Shown piece after piece: positions 1 through 9,120 of a stretch of 64,000 nt of DNA. A program made the translations under genes and the position numbers. This DNA is from RAM1 sp040376925 (GTDB taxonomy: Bacteria > Pseudomonadota > Gammaproteobacteria > Burkholderiales > Burkholderiaceae_C). The notes below the pieces were generated by a model, which had not been told where the DNA came from, searched no databases, and saw only the letters and a program-made list of their open reading frames with translations. The stretch lies in the NCBI GenBank assembly GCA_040376925.1, contig JBEIPU010000001.1:24883-88882 (forward strand), read 5' to 3'. How positions within the stretch are numbered: the stretch's first letter is position 1; each line of letters starts with the position of its first letter.

Positions 1-1319
1 TGCGCATGCTGCGGCGCGAGCAGCCCCGACAGCTCATAGGTCCAGCCGTGCGTCGTCGCCAGCCGGGTGCGGGAGGTCACCATGAACAGGCACTCCGGCG
101 CGGCCTGCACCACATCCAGCACGGCGGGTGCCGCCTTGACGCAGGCCTCAAACCCGTCCAGCCCCAGCAGGATGCGGCGCGCGGCCAGGTGCGACTTCAG
201 CAACGCCAGGGGCTGGGCCGTGAGCGTCAGATCCAGGCCCAGCGCCGAACCCACCACACCCACAAAATGGTCCTGGCTGGCCTGCTCGTCGGTATCCGGA
301 TCCATGAAATCGAAGCTGCACGCGACCTGCCCGTCGGGGTAATTGCCCGCCAGGTCCTGCGCCAGGGCGCGTGCCACGCTGGACTTGCCCACCCCGGCCG
401 GCCCCAGCAACACCACCAGACGCTCGCCGTGGGCCACGCGGTCAATGATGCGCTGCAGGTCGGCGTCGCGCCCGTACAGCCGCGTGCCGGGCGGCCCAGC
501 CGCAGCAGGGGGCTGCGCCAGAACGGCGGCGCCTGCACCGGGCCCGGCCGCGGGCGGCGCGCCAGCCACGGGCAGCGCCTGCACCGGCCCGACCTCGCCG
601 CGACGCACCTGCTCGGCCAGCAGCGCGAGCGCCACCGACGGCCGGGCGCCCAGCTCTTCGGCCAGCGCCCTGCGGCAGTGCTCGAACCGGTCCAGCGCCG
701 CCGCCGTGGAGCCAGACTGCGCCAGCAGCCGGATCAGAGGCATCTGGGCCTCTTCATTCCAGGGTTCTATCTGGGCCCAAAGCCCCAGATGGTGGACCTC
801 ACGGTCCGCCTTGGCCAGGCGGCGCGCACCCTGGACCAGCTCGCGCAACAGCACCACGGCACGGCGGTCGATACGCTGGCGCTCGGCCGCCACCCAGTCG
901 TCAAAACCGGGGCAGTCGCGCAATGAGAAATCCTGCATGAACACGCCGCGGTAGCGCGCGATCGCGGCCTCCTGCGCCGCCACGGGCTGCTGCAGCAGCG
1001 TATCAACGGTCTGCAGCAGCTGCAGGGCATCCACATCCAGGGTCGCCTCGGGCGCGAAGCCGACGCTGTCGGCGTCGGCATGCACCAGCCCCGGCAAGAC
1101 CTGGCGCAGCTTGGACAAGGCCAGGCGAAGGTTGGCGCGCGCACCATCCTCTCCCGTGTCGCCCCAGAACATGTCGGCCAGAAACTCGCGCCGGGCGCGT
1201 TTGCCGGTGATGGCCAGGTACACGACCAGCGCCAGCGATTTGGCAGGCAGCGCCACAGACGCACCGCCCGAGCGCACGTCCGGTACACCCATCACAGCCA
1301 GTGTGATCGCTGCTGTCAC
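1..1319 (-). CDS. BTAD/SARP-type transcriptional regulator with P-loop ATPase, C-terminus cut off
   Basis: The frame is open from a GTG at 1319 to the window edge, giving about 439 residues of a longer protein. Residues 1-100 resemble the winged-helix DNA-binding domain of SARP/AfsR regulators. Residues 100-240 look like the helical bacterial transcriptional activation domain (BTAD). After an Ala/Pro-rich linker, a Walker A loop GPAGVGKS sits at residues 306-313, followed by AAA/STAND-like sequence. I chose the GTG because the sequence right after it (ITLAVMGVPDVRSGG) fits the usual N-terminal strand; an in-frame ATG lies at 1292. It probably couples ATP binding to transcription control. Targets are unknown, and the missing C-terminus may carry TPR or sensor repeats. 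Confidence 0.75.
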   Translation of the reverse strand, partial: MTAAITLAVMGVPDVRSGGASVALPAKSLALVVYLAITGKRARREFLADMFWGDTGEDGARANLRLALSKLRQVLPGLVHADADSVGFAPEATLDVDALQLLQTVDTLLQQPVAAQEAAIARYRGVFMQDFSLRDCPGFDDWVAAERQRIDRRAVVLLRELVQGARRLAKADREVHHLGLWAQIEPWNEEAQMPLIRLLAQSGSTAAALDRFEHCRRALAEELGARPSVALALLAEQVRRGEVGPVQALPVAGAPPAAGPGAGAAVLAQPPAAAGPPGTRLYGRDADLQRIIDRVAHGERLVVLLGPAGVGKSSVARALAQDLAGNYPDGQVACSFDFMDPDTDEQASQDHFVGVVGSALGLDLTLTAQPLALLKSHLAARRILLGLDGFEACVKAAPAVLDVVQAAPECLFMVTSRTRLATTHGWTYELSGLLAPQHA

Positions 1320-1411
1320 ATCGTTTCCCAACCACCGATAGAACTGATTCTGGCTGAATATTCCCACAAAAGGGCGTCGCAGCCCAGCGGGTCAGGCCGG
1401 CGCCGGGCCCG

Positions 1412-4400
1412 TCACGAACCCAGCTGTGCCCAGACCTTGTCCAGGCGTTTCACGCTGACCGGCTGGGGCGTGCGAAGCTCCTGTGCAAAAAAACTCACAC
1501 GCAACTCTTCCAGCAGCCAGCGCAGCTCCTGCATGCGTTCGTCCACCGCGCCCTTGCGCTCGGCCACCAGGCGCCAGTAGCGCTGTTCCTGCGGCCGCAG
1601 CTCGGCCAGCCTGGCGGTGTCACGCGCCGGGTCGGTGCGCAGCTTGTCCAGGCGCAGCGTGACAGCCCTCAGGTAGCGCGCAAAGTGCTGCAGCTGGGGC
1701 CAGGGCGTGGCGGCCATGAAGCGCTTGGGCACCAGGCGCTGCAGCTGCTGGGCGACATCGGCGGTGGCGTCAGGCTGGTTTTTGGTGTCCTTGAGCTTGC
1801 GGGCCGCCGCCGCGTATTCGATCAGGATGGTCGCGGCCAGGCGCGCGACCTCGTTGGCAATCAAGGTCAGGCGGCCCCTGCCCTCTTCCACCCGGCGCTT
1901 GAAATCCGCCTCGTCCTGCGGCAGCGGGTCCAGCAGGAAGGCGCGGTCCAGCGCCACGTCGATGATCTGCTCGCGCAGGTCCTCCAGGGTGCCCAGCGGC
2001 ATGTAGGCCACGGCCATTTTCTGCAGGTCGGGAATGTTCTTTTCCAGGTACTTCAGCGCGTCGCGGACCTGCAGCGCGAACAGCCGGCGCAGGCCTGCGC
2101 GGTGCTTCGCGGCGGCCACCTGCGGCTCGTCAAACACCTCGATCGTGACCGCGTCGCGCTGGTCCACCAGCGCCGGAAAGCCGATCAGCGTCTGGCCACC
2201 CTTGCGGATTTCCATCAGTTCGGGCAGCGCGCCGAATGTCCAGGCCGTATAGGTCTTGCCGGCATCCACCGCCGGCGCGGCTGCCGGGGCTGGGACTCTG
2301 GAAGGTGCCTGCGCCGGGCTCGCCGTTGTGGCGGCCGCAGGCACAGCGGCCACTTTCAGCCCCGCCAGCGCCTGGAACGCCCCGCGCGCCTGCGCGCCCA
2401 GCTCGGCCTTCAGCGCACCCAGGTTGCGACCCGTGCCCAGCTGGCGGCCGTGCTCGTCCACCACGCGGAAGTTCATGAACAGGTGGGGGTTGAGCATGTC
2501 CAGCTTGAAGTCCGCCCGCTTCACGTCCAGGCTGGTCTGGTCGCGCACCAGCTTGAGCAGCGCGTCGGTCAGCGAGCCCGCGCCGAATGCCTGCGGCTCA
2601 TTGAGCAGCGCTGCCAGCCGCGCCGCCGATTCGGGCAAGGGCACAAAGCGCGAGCGCGGGCGCTGCGGCAGGCTCTTGAGCAGGGCCTGGACCTTGTCCT
2701 TGAGCATGCCGGGCACCAGCCATTCACAGCGCTCGTCGCTCACCTGGTTGAGTACAAACAGCGGCACCGTCACCGTCACGCCGTCGCGCGGGTCGCCCGG
2801 CTCGTGCAGGTAGGCCACGGCGCAGTCCACCCCGCCCAGGCGCAGGGTCTTGGGGAATGCATCGGTGGTGATGCCGGCGGCCTCATGGCGCATGAGCTCG
2901 TCGCGCGTGAGCTTGAGCAGGTGGGGCTGCTGGCGCACCGCTTCGCGGTACCAGGCCTCAAAAGTGTGGCCGCTGTACACATCGGGCGGTACCTGCTGGT
3001 CGTAAAAGGCAAAGATCAGCTCGTCGTCCACCAGCACGTCCTGGCGGCGCGACTTGTGCTCCATTTCCTCCACCTGGCGGATCAGCTTGTGGTTGGCCGC
3101 CAGGAACGGCAATTTGGTGTCCCACTGGCCGGTCACCAGTGCCTCGCGGATGAACACCTCGCGCGCGGCCTGCATGTCCACCCGGCCAAAGTTGATGCGC
3201 CGCCCGCTGTACACCACCAGGCCATAGAGCGTGGCGCGCTCCAGCGCCATGACCTCGGCGGACTTTTTCTCCCAGTGCGGGTCCAGCAGCTGCTTTTTGA
3301 GCAGGTGGCCCGCCACCTGCTCGATCCACTGCGGCTCGATGTGGGCCACGCCCCGGCCAAACAGGCGCGTGGTCTCTACCAGCTCGGCCGCCACGATCCA
3401 GCGCCCGGGCTTCTTGCTCAGGTGCGCGCCCGGGTGACGATAGAACTTGATGCCGCGGGCACCCAGGTAAACGTCTTCATCCTCCAGCTTGCAGCCGATG
3501 TTGCCCAGGAGCCCGGCGAGCATGGACTTGTGCAGTTCCTCGTAGCTGGCGGGCTGCGTGTTCAGCCGCCACTTGTGCTCGGCCACCACGGTGTGCAGCT
3601 GGGTGTGGATGTCGCGCCATTCGCGCACGCGGCGCACGCTGACGAAGTTCTGGCGCAAGAGCTGCTCGTACTGGCGGTTGCTCAGTTTGTGTTCATTGTT
3701 GTGCCCGCCGCGCGCATCGTTGATCCACTTCCACAGCTTCAGGTAGCCGCTGAACTCGCTCTTGTCGTCATCAAACTTCACATGGGCCTGGTCGGCCTGC
3801 TGCTGCGCGTCCATGGGGCGGTCGCGCACGTCCTGCACGCTCAGGGCGCTGGCGATCACCAGCACCTCATCCAGCGCGCCGCGGGTGCGCGCCTCCAGGA
3901 TCATGCGGCCCACCCGCGGGTCCAGCGGCAGGCGGGCCAGCTCCTGGCCCATGGGGGTCAGCTCATTGGCGTCGTCCACGGCGCCCAGTTCGTTGAGCAG
4001 CTGGTAGCCGTCGGCTATTGCGCGGCCGGACGGCGGCTCGATGAACGGAAAGCGCGCCACATCGCCCAGGTGCAGCGACTTCATGCGCAGGATCACACCC
4101 GCCAGCGAGCTGCGCAGGATTTCGGGGTCGGTAAAGCGCGGGCGGCTGTTGAAGTCCCGCTCGTCGTACAGGCGGATGCAGATGCCGTTGGCCACGCGCC
4201 CGCAGCGGCCCGCACGCTGGTTGGCCGCGGCCTGGCTCACGGGCTCGACCAGCAGCTGCTCGACCTTGCTGCGAAAGCTGTAGCGCTTGACGCGTGCCGT
4301 GCCGGCGTCGATCACATAGCGGATGCCCGGCACCGTCAGCGAGGTTTCGGCCACATTGGTGGCCAGCACAATGCGCCGGCCGCTGTGACTGTCAAATATG

Positions 4401-5266
4401 CGGTCCTGCTCGGCCTGGGACAGGCGTGCAAACAGCGGCAGCACCTCGGCCGTACGGGTCAGGGGGCTGTGCGACAGGTGTTTACGCAGGTGGTCGGCGG
4501 CTTCGCGGATTTCGCGTTCGCCCGGCAAAAACACCAGGATGTCACCACCCGCGTTGCCCGACCACAGTTCGTCCACCGCATCCGCGATGGCGTCATTCAG
4601 GTCGTGGTCGCGGCTTTCCTCGAACGGTCGCCAGCGCTGCTCCACAGGGAACATCCGCCCTGACACCATGATCACGGGCGCCGGGCCTTTTGATGAAGCG
4701 AAATGCTGCGCAAACCGGTCCGCATCGATCGTGGCCGAGGTCACCACCACCTTCAGGTCGGGCCGGCGCGGCAGGATCTCGCGCAGGTAGCCCAGCAGAA
4801 AGTCGATGTTCAGGCTGCGCTCGTGCGCCTCGTCAATGATGATGGTGTCGTAGGCTTTGAGCAGCGGATCGGTCTGCGTCTCGGCCAGCAAAATGCCGTC
4901 GGTCATGAGCTTGACCGATGCGTCGCGGCTCAGGCGGTCCTGAAAGCGCACCTTGTAGCCCACCACTTCGCCCAGCGGGGTGTTCAGTTCCTCGGCAATG
5001 CGCTTGGCCACGCTGCTGGCGGCAATGCGCCGCGGCTGGGTGTGGCCGATGAGCTGGCCCTTCTGGCCGGGCGCCGCATTGAGCTTGCCGCGACCCATGG
5101 CCAGCGCGATCTTGGGCAGCTGGGTGGTTTTGCCCGAGCCGGTCTCGCCGCAGACGATCACGACCTGGTGCGCCGCGATGGCGGCCATGATCTCGTCGCG
5201 CTTGCCCGAGACGGGCAACGATTCAGGAAAGGTAATGCTCAGGGACGGCAAGGCTCGGGCGCTCAA
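1412..5266 (-). CDS. hrpA: ATP-dependent RNA helicase HrpA (DEAH box)
   Basis: At 1284 residues this matches the roughly 1300-residue HrpA family. Visible helicase motifs are Walker A GETGSGKT (40-47), DEAH (145-148), SAT (177-179) and QRAGRCGR of motif VI. The helicase-associated winged-helix/ratchet and OB-fold regions follow, then the long C-terminal extension (DUF3418) typical of bacterial HrpA. The family unwinds RNA with ATP; in Escherichia coli HrpA rescues stalled or collided ribosomes. It stands between the BTAD regulator and the GGDEF-like gene on the same strand and is well conserved. Confidence 0.97.
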   Translation of the reverse strand: MSARALPSLSITFPESLPVSGKRDEIMAAIAAHQVVIVCGETGSGKTTQLPKIALAMGRGKLNAAPGQKGQLIGHTQPRRIAASSVAKRIAEELNTPLGEVVGYKVRFQDRLSRDASVKLMTDGILLAETQTDPLLKAYDTIIIDEAHERSLNIDFLLGYLREILPRRPDLKVVVTSATIDADRFAQHFASSKGPAPVIMVSGRMFPVEQRWRPFEESRDHDLNDAIADAVDELWSGNAGGDILVFLPGEREIREAADHLRKHLSHSPLTRTAEVLPLFARLSQAEQDRIFDSHSGRRIVLATNVAETSLTVPGIRYVIDAGTARVKRYSFRSKVEQLLVEPVSQAAANQRAGRCGRVANGICIRLYDERDFNSRPRFTDPEILRSSLAGVILRMKSLHLGDVARFPFIEPPSGRAIADGYQLLNELGAVDDANELTPMGQELARLPLDPRVGRMILEARTRGALDEVLVIASALSVQDVRDRPMDAQQQADQAHVKFDDDKSEFSGYLKLWKWINDARGGHNNEHKLSNRQYEQLLRQNFVSVRRVREWRDIHTQLHTVVAEHKWRLNTQPASYEELHKSMLAGLLGNIGCKLEDEDVYLGARGIKFYRHPGAHLSKKPGRWIVAAELVETTRLFGRGVAHIEPQWIEQVAGHLLKKQLLDPHWEKKSAEVMALERATLYGLVVYSGRRINFGRVDMQAAREVFIREALVTGQWDTKLPFLAANHKLIRQVEEMEHKSRRQDVLVDDELIFAFYDQQVPPDVYSGHTFEAWYREAVRQQPHLLKLTRDELMRHEAAGITTDAFPKTLRLGGVDCAVAYLHEPGDPRDGVTVTVPLFVLNQVSDERCEWLVPGMLKDKVQALLKSLPQRPRSRFVPLPESAARLAALLNEPQAFGAGSLTDALLKLVRDQTSLDVKRADFKLDMLNPHLFMNFRVVDEHGRQLGTGRNLGALKAELGAQARGAFQALAGLKVAAVPAAATTASPAQAPSRVPAPAAAPAVDAGKTYTAWTFGALPELMEIRKGGQTLIGFPALVDQRDAVTIEVFDEPQVAAAKHRAGLRRLFALQVRDALKYLEKNIPDLQKMAVAYMPLGTLEDLREQIIDVALDRAFLLDPLPQDEADFKRRVEEGRGRLTLIANEVARLAATILIEYAAAARKLKDTKNQPDATADVAQQLQRLVPKRFMAATPWPQLQHFARYLRAVTLRLDKLRTDPARDTARLAELRPQEQRYWRLVAERKGAVDERMQELRWLLEELRVSFFAQELRTPQPVSVKRLDKVWAQLGS

Positions 5267-5275
5267 AGCCCGTGA

Positions 5276-6508
5276 TTATCGGCTCTGGACGGCCTCATCC
5301 GGCGGCAGCTCGGCAATCTGGCCCGCCGCCTGGTCGTACCAGGCAATCCGGCTGGGGTAGGCCCAGGCGCTGCGCGACATGGCGCGCGCCATGGCCACGG
5401 CGCTGGCGGCGCGGATGTTCGGATGGGCCGCGGCCAGCACGCCCACGCCCACATCGGCCTCCCAGTAGGTTTGGCCCGATTCAAGTGCCGCCGGGTCGCG
5501 GCTGGTGCTCAGGGCCACGGGCCGCTGCAACCGGGCCACCACGGCGCGCGCCAGGCGGATCAGCCGCTCGGGGTTGCGCATGTTGCGCAGCAGCAGCAAA
5601 AAACCGTCGTCGCCCAGACGGCCCATCTCCACCCCGCCGCTCACCGATCGGCGCAGCCGCGCGGCGGTGACAAACAGCGCATGGTTGACGGCGGCGCGGC
5701 CGTGCAGCTTTTCCAGTGCATAGAGGTTGCTGATGGCCACGGCCACCACGCCCACCGACAGCGGCTCGCCGTCGTGCCGGTAAAACGCCGCGCCCACCAT
5801 CTGGCCGGTCTCGGCGTGCGAGCGCATGCGCGTGACGGGGTCGTAGGCCGGGCCGTAGGCCATGACCTGGCGCAGCTCGATCAGGTACGAATAGCGCCCC
5901 CACAGCACGGCCGCAATGATGGCCAGGTAGCCGGTGGCGGCCAGTGCGCTGAAGGCGTGCAGCTGCCAGGGCACCTGCCCGCCCGCCACGGCCGTCCAGC
6001 TCAAGCCCGCCAGCGCCACCAGCATGCAGAACACCGCCGCCACCGCGGCCCAGGTCAGCCGGTCGCCGCGCAGCGCACTGCGCACCGCCGTGCCCAGCGC
6101 CAGCACGCCCAGGGCGCAGGCCACGGCGGCGCTGAGCGCCAGCGCCTCGCCGGGCTGCAGCATCCAGCCGGCCATGAGCACCGCGAATGCGCCAAAGACC
6201 AGGGCGCCGGTGGCCTTGCGCGCGGCCTGGCGCTGGCGCAGCAAACCCAGCATGTACAGCAGCATGTAAGCCAGCAGCGACGAGGTGATGGTGGCCACAT
6301 GGGCCAGCACGCGCGCGGCGTTGTCGCGGTCGCCCACGGGCAGCCAGCCCAGAAACGCGACCACAAAGAAGGCCGACGCCAGCGCCGACAGCGCGGCGTT
6401 GATGCCGATGCGCCGCAGCCCGCGCGCCCAGGCAAAGGCGGAGCCCGCCAGCATCAGCCCCACCGTGCCGAAGTAGCTGCCCCAGAACCCTGTTGCGATG
6501 GCTTCCAT
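5276..6508 (-). CDS. Membrane protein with degenerate GGDEF domain
   Basis: This is a 410-residue protein starting at ATG 6508; a TTG at 6529 would add seven residues. About seven hydrophobic segments fill residues 5-210, like an integral-membrane sensory module. The C-terminal half has the fold markers of a diguanylate cyclase domain (a DPVTRM start and a RLGDDGF hairpin), but the catalytic GG(D/E)EF signature reads LGDDGF, so cyclase activity is doubtful. It may bind nucleotide or act as a c-di-GMP-independent sensor. It ends 9 bases before hrpA begins, so the two may be co-transcribed. It diverges from argA. Confidence 0.72.
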   Translation of the reverse strand: MEAIATGFWGSYFGTVGLMLAGSAFAWARGLRRIGINAALSALASAFFVVAFLGWLPVGDRDNAARVLAHVATITSSLLAYMLLYMLGLLRQRQAARKATGALVFGAFAVLMAGWMLQPGEALALSAAVACALGVLALGTAVRSALRGDRLTWAAVAAVFCMLVALAGLSWTAVAGGQVPWQLHAFSALAATGYLAIIAAVLWGRYSYLIELRQVMAYGPAYDPVTRMRSHAETGQMVGAAFYRHDGEPLSVGVVAVAISNLYALEKLHGRAAVNHALFVTAARLRRSVSGGVEMGRLGDDGFLLLLRNMRNPERLIRLARAVVARLQRPVALSTSRDPAALESGQTYWEADVGVGVLAAAHPNIRAASAVAMARAMSRSAWAYPSRIAWYDQAAGQIAELPPDEAVQSR

Positions 6509-6586
6509 CCCCTGTACCGCCTGACCCAAAACTCAACACTCTAGCGGGGCCGGTCGCCCGGCGCAAACGCCACTACACTCCTGCCG

Positions 6587-7936
6587 ATGTCCGCCGTCTT
6601 CAACTTCACCTTTGTGCCATGGGTCCGCTCCGTGGCGCCTTACATCCACACGCATCGGGGTAAAACCTTTGTGGTGGGCATCTGCGGCGAGGCCATCGCC
6701 GCCGGCAAGCTGGCCCACCTGGCCCAGGACCTGGCCCTGATCCAGAGCATGGGTGTGCGCATTGTGCTGGTGCACGGCTTTCGCCCCCAGGTGAACGAAC
6801 AGCTGCGCGCCAAGGGGCATGAAGCCCGCTATTCACACGGCATGCGCATCACCGACGAGGTGGCGCTGGACTGCGCCCAGGAGGCCGCCGGCCAGCTGCG
6901 CTATGAGATCGAGGCCGCCTTCAGCCAGGGCCTGCCCAACACGCCCATGGCCGGCTCCACGGTGCGGGTGATCTCGGGCAACTTCATCACCGCGCGCCCG
7001 GTGGGCGTGCTAGACGGGGTGGACTTCCAGCACAGCGGCCTGGTGCGCAAGGTGGACGTGGGCGGCATCACCCGCACGCTGGACTTCGGCGCCATGGTGC
7101 TGCTGTCGCCGTTTGGCTTTTCGCCCACGGGCGAAGCCTTCAACCTGACCATGGAAGAAGTCGCCACCAGCGTGGCCATTGCCCTGCAGGCCGACAAGCT
7201 GATCTTTGTGACCGAGATCCCCGGCATCCGCATCAAGCCGGACGAGCCCGAAGGCGAGGACAACCCGATTGACACCGAGCTGCCGCTGGCCGCCGCCGAG
7301 AAGCTGCTGGCCCAGGTGGCGCCCGGCCAGCGCCCCACCGACACCGCGTTTTACCTGCAGCACTGCGTCAAGGCCTGCAAGGCCGGCGTCGAGCGCAGCC
7401 ATATCCTGCCGTTTGCGCTGGACGGCGCGCTGCTGCTGGAGATCTATGTGCACGACGGCGTGGGCACCATGGTGATCGACGAAAAGCTCGAGGAGCTGCG
7501 CGAGGCCACGCCCGACGACGTGGGCGGCATCCTGCAGCTGATCGAGCCATTCGAACGCGACGGCACGCTGGTCAAGCGCAGCCGCACCGAGATCGAGCGC
7601 GACGTGGCCAACTACACCATCATCGAGCACGACGGCGTGATCTTTGCCTGCGCGGCGCTGTACCCCTACCCCGAGGCCCGCACGGCCGAGATGGCCGCGC
7701 TGACCGTGTCGCCCCAGAGCCAGGGCCAGGGCGACGGCGAAAAGGTGCTGCGCCGCATCGAGCAGCGCGCCCGCGCCATGGGGCTGGACAGCATCTTCGT
7801 GCTGACCACGCGCACCATGCACTGGTTCCTCAAGCGCGGCTTCGTGCAGGTGGACCCGGACTGGCTGCCCGATGCCCGCAAGCGCAAGTACAACTGGGAC
7901 CGCAAGAGCCTGGTGCTGGTCAAGAAACTCACCTGA
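6587..7936 (+). CDS. argA: Amino-acid N-acetyltransferase (N-acetylglutamate synthase) ArgA
   Basis: The 449-residue protein has an N-terminal amino-acid-kinase-like domain (roughly residues 20-290) and a C-terminal GNAT domain (roughly 300-440), the classical ArgA layout and length. It transfers acetyl from acetyl-CoA to glutamate, the first step of arginine synthesis. In this family the kinase-like domain is the arginine feedback site. The GNAT part shows the acetyl-CoA loop region around QSQGQGDGEKVL and the conserved LTTRTMHWFLKRGF stretch. A LysE-type exporter follows after 15 bases. Confidence 0.96.
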   Translation: MSAVFNFTFVPWVRSVAPYIHTHRGKTFVVGICGEAIAAGKLAHLAQDLALIQSMGVRIVLVHGFRPQVNEQLRAKGHEARYSHGMRITDEVALDCAQEAAGQLRYEIEAAFSQGLPNTPMAGSTVRVISGNFITARPVGVLDGVDFQHSGLVRKVDVGGITRTLDFGAMVLLSPFGFSPTGEAFNLTMEEVATSVAIALQADKLIFVTEIPGIRIKPDEPEGEDNPIDTELPLAAAEKLLAQVAPGQRPTDTAFYLQHCVKACKAGVERSHILPFALDGALLLEIYVHDGVGTMVIDEKLEELREATPDDVGGILQLIEPFERDGTLVKRSRTEIERDVANYTIIEHDGVIFACAALYPYPEARTAEMAALTVSPQSQGQGDGEKVLRRIEQRARAMGLDSIFVLTTRTMHWFLKRGFVQVDPDWLPDARKRKYNWDRKSLVLVKKLT

Positions 7937-7951
7937 AAGGACGGCCCCCAC

Positions 7952-8581
7952 ATGGACGCCACCACCCTGCTGCTGTTTTCCACCGTCGCGCTGATCGCCA
8001 TTGCCACGCCGGGGCCTACGGTGCTGCTGGCGCTGGCCAATGGCGCGCGCGTGGGCGTGCGCCGCTCGGTACCCGGCATGCTGGGCGCCGTCGCGTCCGA
8101 CGTGGTGCTGGTCACGGCGGTGGCGCTGGGGCTGGGCGCGCTGCTGGCGGCGTCGGAGTTCTGGTTCAGCGTGCTCAAGTGGGTGGGCGCGGCCTACCTG
8201 GCGTGGCTGGGGGTGCGGCTGCTGCGCTCCAGGGGCCGGTTCGACCTGCCCGCGGACGCGGCCCATGCGGGTGCCACGGGCCGCGCGATCTTCATGAAGT
8301 CATTCCTGGTGGCCGTGACCAACCCCAAGGGCTACCTGTTCTGCTCGGCGCTGATGCCGCAGTTCATTGACCCGCAGGCCGCGCAGGCGCCGCAGTACCT
8401 GGCCATCGGCGCGGTGTTCTGCGCGATTGATTTCACGGTGATGTTTGCCTATGCGCTGACCGGCGCGCGCTTTGTCGCGCTGTTCAAGGCGTCGGCCGTG
8501 CGCTGGCTGGACCGTGCCTGCGGCGGCGCGCTGCTGGCGCTGGCGGGTTCGCTGGCGCTGTACCGCCGCGCAAACACCTGA
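7952..8581 (+). CDS. LysE/RhtB family amino-acid exporter
   Basis: A 209-residue membrane protein with about six hydrophobic segments and the family signature near the N-terminus (ATPGPTVLLALANGARVG). LysE/RhtB proteins export amino acids such as lysine, arginine, homoserine or threonine, or their analogues, from the cytoplasm. The start at 7952 lies 15 bases after argA and has a GAAAGGA ribosome site, so it may be read with argA. That would fit a role in relieving amino-acid excess. The substrate cannot be predicted. Confidence 0.9.
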   Translation: MDATTLLLFSTVALIAIATPGPTVLLALANGARVGVRRSVPGMLGAVASDVVLVTAVALGLGALLAASEFWFSVLKWVGAAYLAWLGVRLLRSRGRFDLPADAAHAGATGRAIFMKSFLVAVTNPKGYLFCSALMPQFIDPQAAQAPQYLAIGAVFCAIDFTVMFAYALTGARFVALFKASAVRWLDRACGGALLALAGSLALYRRANT

Positions 8582-8584
8582 GGT

Positions 8585-9091
8585 TCAGGGTTTGCGCGCC
8601 AGCCGACGCCACACCAGCAATGCAAACACCACGCTGAATACCGCGAACCAGACGAACGACCAGTTGGCAATCGACAGGCCCAGAAAGGTCCAGTCGATCT
8701 TGGTGCAGTCGCCGCTGCCCTTGAAGATCATGGGCACGGCCCGCTTGAGCGGGAAGGTTTCGATCATTCCGTAGAAGTCGCGCCCGCAGGACACGATTTC
8801 AGGCGGGTACCACTGCAAGAAGCTCTGGCGCGCGGCCACAAAGGCGCCAAAGCCCGACATCAGCAGCGCCAGCCCACCCAGCCCGATGTGGGCGCCCCGC
8901 CCCTTGGACACCGCAGCCAGCGCGGCCAGCACCGCCACCAGGATCAGCGCATAGCGCTGCACGATGCACATGGGGCAAGGCTCCAGCCCCACCCCGTGTT
9001 GCAGGTACAGGCCAAAGGCCAGCATGGCCACACAGGCGGCTGCTATCGCCGCAAACACCCGGCGCGGGTGCGTTTCCAACCAGTTCAGCAA
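8585..9091 (-). CDS. dsbB: Disulfide bond formation protein DsbB
   Basis: A 168-residue protein with four membrane segments and both redox pairs expected of DsbB: C39-P-M-C42 in the first periplasmic loop, and C102 with C129 in the second. DsbB reoxidises DsbA and passes electrons to quinone, supporting disulfide formation in the periplasm. The listed start is a TTG with a GAGG ribosome site about 8 bases upstream; no better ATG is seen in the N-terminal segment. It converges with the LysE-type gene, only 3 bases apart. Confidence 0.95.
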   Translation of the reverse strand: MLNWLETHPRRVFAAIAAACVAMLAFGLYLQHGVGLEPCPMCIVQRYALILVAVLAALAAVSKGRGAHIGLGGLALLMSGFGAFVAARQSFLQWYPPEIVSCGRDFYGMIETFPLKRAVPMIFKGSGDCTKIDWTFLGLSIANWSFVWFAVFSVVFALLVWRRLARKP

Positions 9092-9120
9092 GATGCGTCC
9101 TCAAACACGGCGCTGCCGTG

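Noticed and set aside
1685..4663. A 992-codon open frame opposite hrpA
   Set aside because: It is rich in His, Gln, Arg and Val as expected from the reverse of a GC-rich gene, shows no domain, and covers a well-conserved helicase on the other strand.
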